NCBI GenBank assembly: GCA_903924445.1
Contig: CAIYBQ010000110.1
Location: forward strand, 1-8,333
From: an uncultured Armatimonadota bacterium
GTDB lineage: Bacteria; Armatimonadota; Armatimonadia; Armatimonadales; Armatimonadaceae
Direction: 5' to 3'
Length of the DNA stretch: 8,333 bases
Made by a program: the position numbers and the translations under genes. Below, piece after piece: positions 5,545 through 8,333 of this stretch. Every line of letters starts with the position of its first letter. Position 1 is the first letter of the stretch. The notes under the pieces were generated by a model. It saw only the letters and a list, made by a program, of their open reading frames with translations. It was not told the DNA's origin and searched no databases.

Positions 5545-6458
5545 CAGTTCTCAACGCCCTGCGCTCCGCGCAGGGCGTTTTCGTTACACGGCAACATTGT
5601 TGTAACAGCCTCACTGTGCCCATCAGATGTCCACTCAAGCATCCCGCATTGATCTGTACGGTAGAGCTGCGTTCCTACACGTTCAAATCGCTTGATTACA
5701 TCCAAAGATGGATGCCCGTAGCGATTTCGCTTTCCACAGGAGACAAATGCAATTCCTGGATGTGTCCGACGAACAAATTCTGGAGTACTTGATGAATCAG
5801 AGCCATGGTGCGCAACTTTTAACAGGGAAATTTCGTTGAGCTCCGCTTGTGCCGACCGTAGAAGCTCTCGTTCACCTTCTGCTTCGACATCTCCAGTTAG
5901 CAATATTGACTTGTCCCTGTAAGTGATGAGCAGAACTACACTATTCTCATTTTCAGGACTTCGTGTACCCATGATCGGAGAGAGTGGGGGGCTCATCACA
6001 GCGACTTCGACATCTCCTACCAACGTTCGACTCCCGACTGAGACCGCTTCAACAGTTGTTCCCTTTTGTGCAAATTTTGCACGAACACTTTGTTCGGTAC
6101 GACTCCCCTCGAAGCCATTCCAATACACACGACCGACAGGTATATGCCGAGCCACAGCAAGCATTCCTTGAACATGGTCTTCATCTGGATGCGTCATCAC
6201 AACAACATCGAGAGATTGAATCGCCTTTGCCCGTAGGACCGGGAGGACGTTGCGATGGCCAGGGTCAATGCCTGCTTCGGTATCACCAGCAGGGTTGCCT
6301 CCAGCATCTATAAGCCAATGCTTGCCGTTTGGAAAAGAAACAAGAACGGCATCACCCTGACCCACATCGATGCAAGTCACCGTCAACGCACGATGCCCAC
6401 AACCCGGAAGTACAGCCAGCGCAGTAGTTACAAAACATACGAAAATGATGCGAAACAT
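5544..6458 (-). CDS. ComEC-type metallo-beta-lactamase-fold lipoprotein (detached ComEC C-terminal domain)
   Basis: A 304-residue MBL-fold protein of the ComEC/Rec2 type. Residues 1-20 (MFRIIFVCFVTTALAVLPGC) form a lipoprotein signal peptide with an LPGC lipobox, so Cys20 would be lipidated and the domain anchored outside the cytoplasmic membrane. The family motifs follow in order: DVGQGDA (31-37), the LIDAGG strand (49-54), metal-binding THPDEDH (89-95), LLTGD (186-190), VAHHGS (215-220) and RYGHPS (246-251). In ordinary ComEC this domain is the C-terminal part of the channel protein and is proposed to degrade the non-transported DNA strand. Here it is a separate gene 122 bases downstream of the ComEC membrane part on the same strand. 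All likely metal ligands are present, so an active hydrolase is expected. Its last codons overlap the terminator of the convergent response regulator gene. A stand-alone MBL hydrolase with another substrate is the alternative. Confidence 0.85.
   Translation of the reverse strand: MFRIIFVCFVTTALAVLPGCGHRALTVTCIDVGQGDAVLVSFPNGKHWLIDAGGNPAGDTEAGIDPGHRNVLPVLRAKAIQSLDVVVMTHPDEDHVQGMLAVARHIPVGRVYWNGFEGSRTEQSVRAKFAQKGTTVEAVSVGSRTLVGDVEVAVMSPPLSPIMGTRSPENENSVVLLITYRDKSILLTGDVEAEGERELLRSAQAELNEISLLKVAHHGSDSSSTPEFVRRTHPGIAFVSCGKRNRYGHPSLDVIKRFERVGTQLYRTDQCGMLEWTSDGHSEAVTTMLPCNENALRGAQGVEN
5553..5581 (+). terminator. Intrinsic terminator of the response regulator gene, inside the convergent MBL gene
   Basis: AACGCCCTGCG (5553-5563), loop CTCCG and CGCAGGGCGTT (5569-5579) form a perfect 11-base-pair GC-rich stem. 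Its end runs into TTTT (5578-5581), 24 bases after the response regulator stop. The same bases encode the last residues (about NALRGAQGV) of the minus-strand MBL protein. On the minus strand no T-run follows, so it should act mainly on plus-strand transcripts. Confidence 0.85.
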
Positions 6459-6580
6459 ACAAACCTATCGTTCGAAACGCACCGATTCCTACACTTTTCT
6501 GGAAGAAATCCAGACAAACTTTTTGTCATGCTCACTTTTCTAGCACGATTCCTTAACGTTTAAAACGACGCAACGAGCGT
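6459..6580 (-). other. AT-rich spacer between comEC and the MBL lipoprotein gene, with small repeats
   Basis: The spacer holds several short symmetries. CACTTTTCT occurs at 6492-6500 and 6533-6541. CGATTCCT occurs at 6483-6490 and 6546-6553, so the pairs are nested in the order B-A-A-B on one strand. Two hairpins lie between them: TCTGGA-AGAAA-TCCAGA (6498-6514) and GACAAA-CTT-TTTGTC (6513-6527). CGTTT-A-AAACG is centred near 6562. No -35/-10 pair on the minus strand is convincing and no T-run follows a hairpin, so the function (promoter, operator or processing site) is open. Confidence 0.45.
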
Positions 6581-8074
6581 TTATGTCAGCGGTTTGGATG
6601 GTGACCATGGAATGTAATATTGTGGCTGCGAAGCGAAAGTACTACCACAGAGCTTTCGTCCAAGCTGTGTAAAGCCACTAACTAACCCGACACTCGCAAC
6701 CACCACCGCATGCGGATTCGCGACACCAGTTGCAACATCTGCATATGGAACCTCGGCAAGCAAGTTGGCGACAAAAGTCAGCGACTGCAGTACGCCATTT
6801 AACAGGGTCCAGATCACCTTACCGACAAATGGAATGTCTCCAATGGTAACTGCTGCAGCACCAATCAGTAGCGCCCACTCACTCAGGAAACCAACGGGGA
6901 TGTTTGCGACTGGCGAAATCAAACTCAAATGTTGCATATGAAATGCCACGGCTGGTGCAGTTACCAGCGTGACGATGAACGACACAATAAATCCCTGCAA
7001 CAACGTTAGTGCAACTTTTAGCACAACGGATGTTGATTGCCGTATCCGTTCACCGAACAGATCAGCGAATGGAGCTGCGACAATGAGTCCACATACCGCT
7101 AGAAACGACAGCTGTGCTCCAGCATCCATCACCACAAAGGGATCACGCAGCATCGCTGCACACGCACAGAGACACAGCAGATGCCAAGGTTCTGGGGAGC
7201 GAGAAAGTAGGCGTGCCATCAATCTTGCCACCAACGATGTAACTGCCCTCAAAGGCGCTGGTCCGCCTCCGCTCGCATAACCCACCAGAATGGAGAGCCC
7301 CAAACTGACACCAGCAGAGCCCGTTCGCCCTGACCAAATCAAAATCGTTCCGACTGTTGCCACCAAAACGGAAATGTGCATGCCACTGGTTGACAAGACA
7401 TGAACGGTCCCAGTTCGTCCAAAAGATTCCTGAAGCTCGAACGGAAGGTCATCCGTAATCGATAACAGAATCCCACTTGCAAGTGGAGCCGTGTCCGCGG
7501 GAAGGCCAGAATGACATCGAGTATCAATCCAAGTTCGAACATCGGAAATGAATCGACCGACGATGTTTGTCCGTGTTTCAAGCAGGACTACATTCGATGC
7601 AGCCGATGACACAGCAACAATGTGATGAAATCTGCACCACTGTTGATAATTGAATTCTCCAATGTTGCGGGGAGGCTCGGGTAGCGAAAATTCTGATGTA
7701 ACGCGAACCCTGTCCAGGTAACTCAATGGTTGCTCTGCCTTGGTCCGGATAGCGTACTTTCCAGTTGAAGTACAAACGATAAATCTGAGCGATGTTTGCC
7801 CGCGCCGGATGGGTGAGCACACATCCCCAATAATTTCAGATGGCAGGGTATCTGGAATGCCCGCATTTGCGAGAGGATGTAGTCCAACAGCCATCACTCC
7901 AAGAATGGCGCCGATGACGATCGCTATACGCTTATAGGAACCTGCGGGCGGTATTGCGGCTACCAGCAAAACACCGACCGTCATTAGGATCAGAACTAAA
8001 AATCGGTTCGGTAGTGTCGCTACCGCAAACGATGCAAACAGCATCCCAAGCGTTGCGGCAAACAGTGGGCGCAC
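6581..8074 (-). CDS. comEC: ComEC/Rec2 DNA-uptake channel, membrane part without MBL domain
   Basis: ComEC carries single-stranded DNA across the cytoplasmic membrane during natural transformation. This 497-residue protein has N-terminal membrane spans (about 5-65). A soluble OB-like domain follows (about 75-165), with the family pattern PPRNIGEFNYQQWCRFHHIVA (134-154). The competence domain comes next: LASGILLSITDDLPFELQESF (198-218), then TGTVHVLSTSGMHISVLVA (221-239), the hallmark helix. After that come GGGPAPLRAVTSLVARLMAR (269-288), DAGAQLSFLAVCGLI (317-331) and further spans up to about 470. ISPVANIPVGFLSEW (386-400) is also typical. Full ComEC proteins of 700-800 residues end with an MBL domain; this one stops before it, and the domain is supplied by the next gene. 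The start is GTG, four bases after the stop of the upstream zinc-ribbon gene and without a Shine-Dalgarno, suggesting translational coupling. A start at Met11 is possible. Confidence 0.92.
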   Translation of the reverse strand: MRPLFAATLGMLFASFAVATLPNRFLVLILMTVGVLLVAAIPPAGSYKRIAIVIGAILGVMAVGLHPLANAGIPDTLPSEIIGDVCSPIRRGQTSLRFIVCTSTGKYAIRTKAEQPLSYLDRVRVTSEFSLPEPPRNIGEFNYQQWCRFHHIVAVSSAASNVVLLETRTNIVGRFISDVRTWIDTRCHSGLPADTAPLASGILLSITDDLPFELQESFGRTGTVHVLSTSGMHISVLVATVGTILIWSGRTGSAGVSLGLSILVGYASGGGPAPLRAVTSLVARLMARLLSRSPEPWHLLCLCACAAMLRDPFVVMDAGAQLSFLAVCGLIVAAPFADLFGERIRQSTSVVLKVALTLLQGFIVSFIVTLVTAPAVAFHMQHLSLISPVANIPVGFLSEWALLIGAAAVTIGDIPFVGKVIWTLLNGVLQSLTFVANLLAEVPYADVATGVANPHAVVVASVGLVSGFTQLGRKLCGSTFASQPQYYIPWSPSKPLT

Positions 8075-8078
8075 TTAG

Positions 8079-8333
8079 CTAGAAATCATTACGGCAACGT
8101 GCACAACGCCTCGGGTCATCGGGGCCACACGGCGCAATCAAATCACCGCAGGTACGACAAGGAAGCCACCCTGAGCGTAAACGTGCTTTGTCGCGCTCGG
8201 TTGCAATATCCGCCAATATCGCAATACGCTCTACGACACTCAACTCTTTGGATCGTTTTGGAATCTTTGCTGCATCCATCCATGGATCATTAAAGTCCGG
8301 TTCTGGAGGCGGTTCGGCCCATGGTTGATTGAC
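8079..8333 (-). CDS. C-terminal part of a zinc-ribbon protein, running off the window
   Basis: An ATG at 8279 would give 66 residues, but the frame stays open to the window edge. The upstream codons read VNQPWAEPPPEPDFNDPW, a plausible Pro/acid-rich linker, so I annotate the gene as 5'-truncated by the window. A charged helix (KELSVVERIAILADIATERDK) follows. The C-terminal end, LPCRTCGDLIAPCGPDDPRR and then CARCRNDF, has two Cys-x2-Cys pairs 14 residues apart plus an extra Cys, the pattern of a zinc ribbon. I do not recognise the family. Its TAG is four bases before the comEC start, so the two are probably co-translated. A link to DNA uptake is only an inference from this position. Confidence 0.65.
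   Translation of the reverse strand, partial: VNQPWAEPPPEPDFNDPWMDAAKIPKRSKELSVVERIAILADIATERDKARLRSGWLPCRTCGDLIAPCGPDDPRRCARCRNDF

Noticed and set aside
5984..6563. Two overlapping plus-strand open frames (109 and 102 codons) opposite the MBL gene and the gap behind it
   Set aside because: The translations are rich in His/Arg/Ser with no domain, and the opposite strand carries every ComEC-type MBL motif. Only the end of the second lies in the gap, and it has no Shine-Dalgarno.
5544..8074. The comEC and MBL genes as one comEC broken by a frameshift or by a sequencing error
   Set aside because: The two parts are separated by 122 AT-rich bases, and the second has a complete lipoprotein signal peptide. 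A single indel cannot explain this.
1..8333. CRISPR array, IS element, integrase, phage or toxin-antitoxin genes
   Set aside because: No spaced direct repeats of CRISPR size, no terminal inverted repeats or target duplications, and no coding motif of these classes was seen on either strand.

Overview
The window is a compact bacterial chromosome segment with no gap between genes longer than about 130 bp. The gene at 1047-1703 encodes a type IV prepilin-like protein with a very short leader, the FTLIELLVVIAIIAILAAIL helix, an FPVFASARESAR stretch and a QIGLA..MYVNDYDE segment. This layout is typical of the prepilin-like (DUF1559-type) proteins abundant in Armatimonadota and, less closely, Planctomycetota. 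I infer an Armatimonadota-like bacterium with moderate confidence. No 16S or other decisive marker is present. No transposase, integrase, tRNA, rRNA, CRISPR array or phage gene was seen.

Left block, plus strand (1-1960): the C-terminal end of a gene resembling a class IV (branched-chain type) aminotransferase, then an isoaspartyl peptidase/L-asparaginase, a prepilin-like protein and an 84-residue protein of unknown function. The genes overlap or lie a few bases apart, so they look co-transcribed and translationally coupled.

Middle block, minus strand (4995 to 2035): hrcA, grpE and a polytopic membrane protein resembling the ANKH/MATE-like transporter group. The usual dnaK/dnaJ partners do not follow grpE. 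A strong hairpin plus T-run has the form of an intrinsic terminator. It sits over the start codon of the membrane protein, between it and grpE. hrcA has a near-consensus promoter so close to its ATG that the mRNA is probably leaderless.

A single-domain CheY-like response regulator (5136-5528, plus) is transcribed divergently from hrcA. The two -35 boxes form the arms of an inverted repeat. Its intrinsic terminator lies inside the 3' coding end of the convergent gene.

Right block, minus strand (8333 to 5544): the end of a small zinc-ribbon protein running off the window edge, then a ComEC/Rec2 DNA-uptake channel lacking the metallo-beta-lactamase (MBL) domain. A separate gene follows for that MBL domain, carrying its own lipoprotein signal peptide. 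Together they look like a split ComEC: a membrane channel plus a surface-anchored putative nuclease. This split DNA-uptake module and the terminator over the membrane-protein start are the most interesting points.
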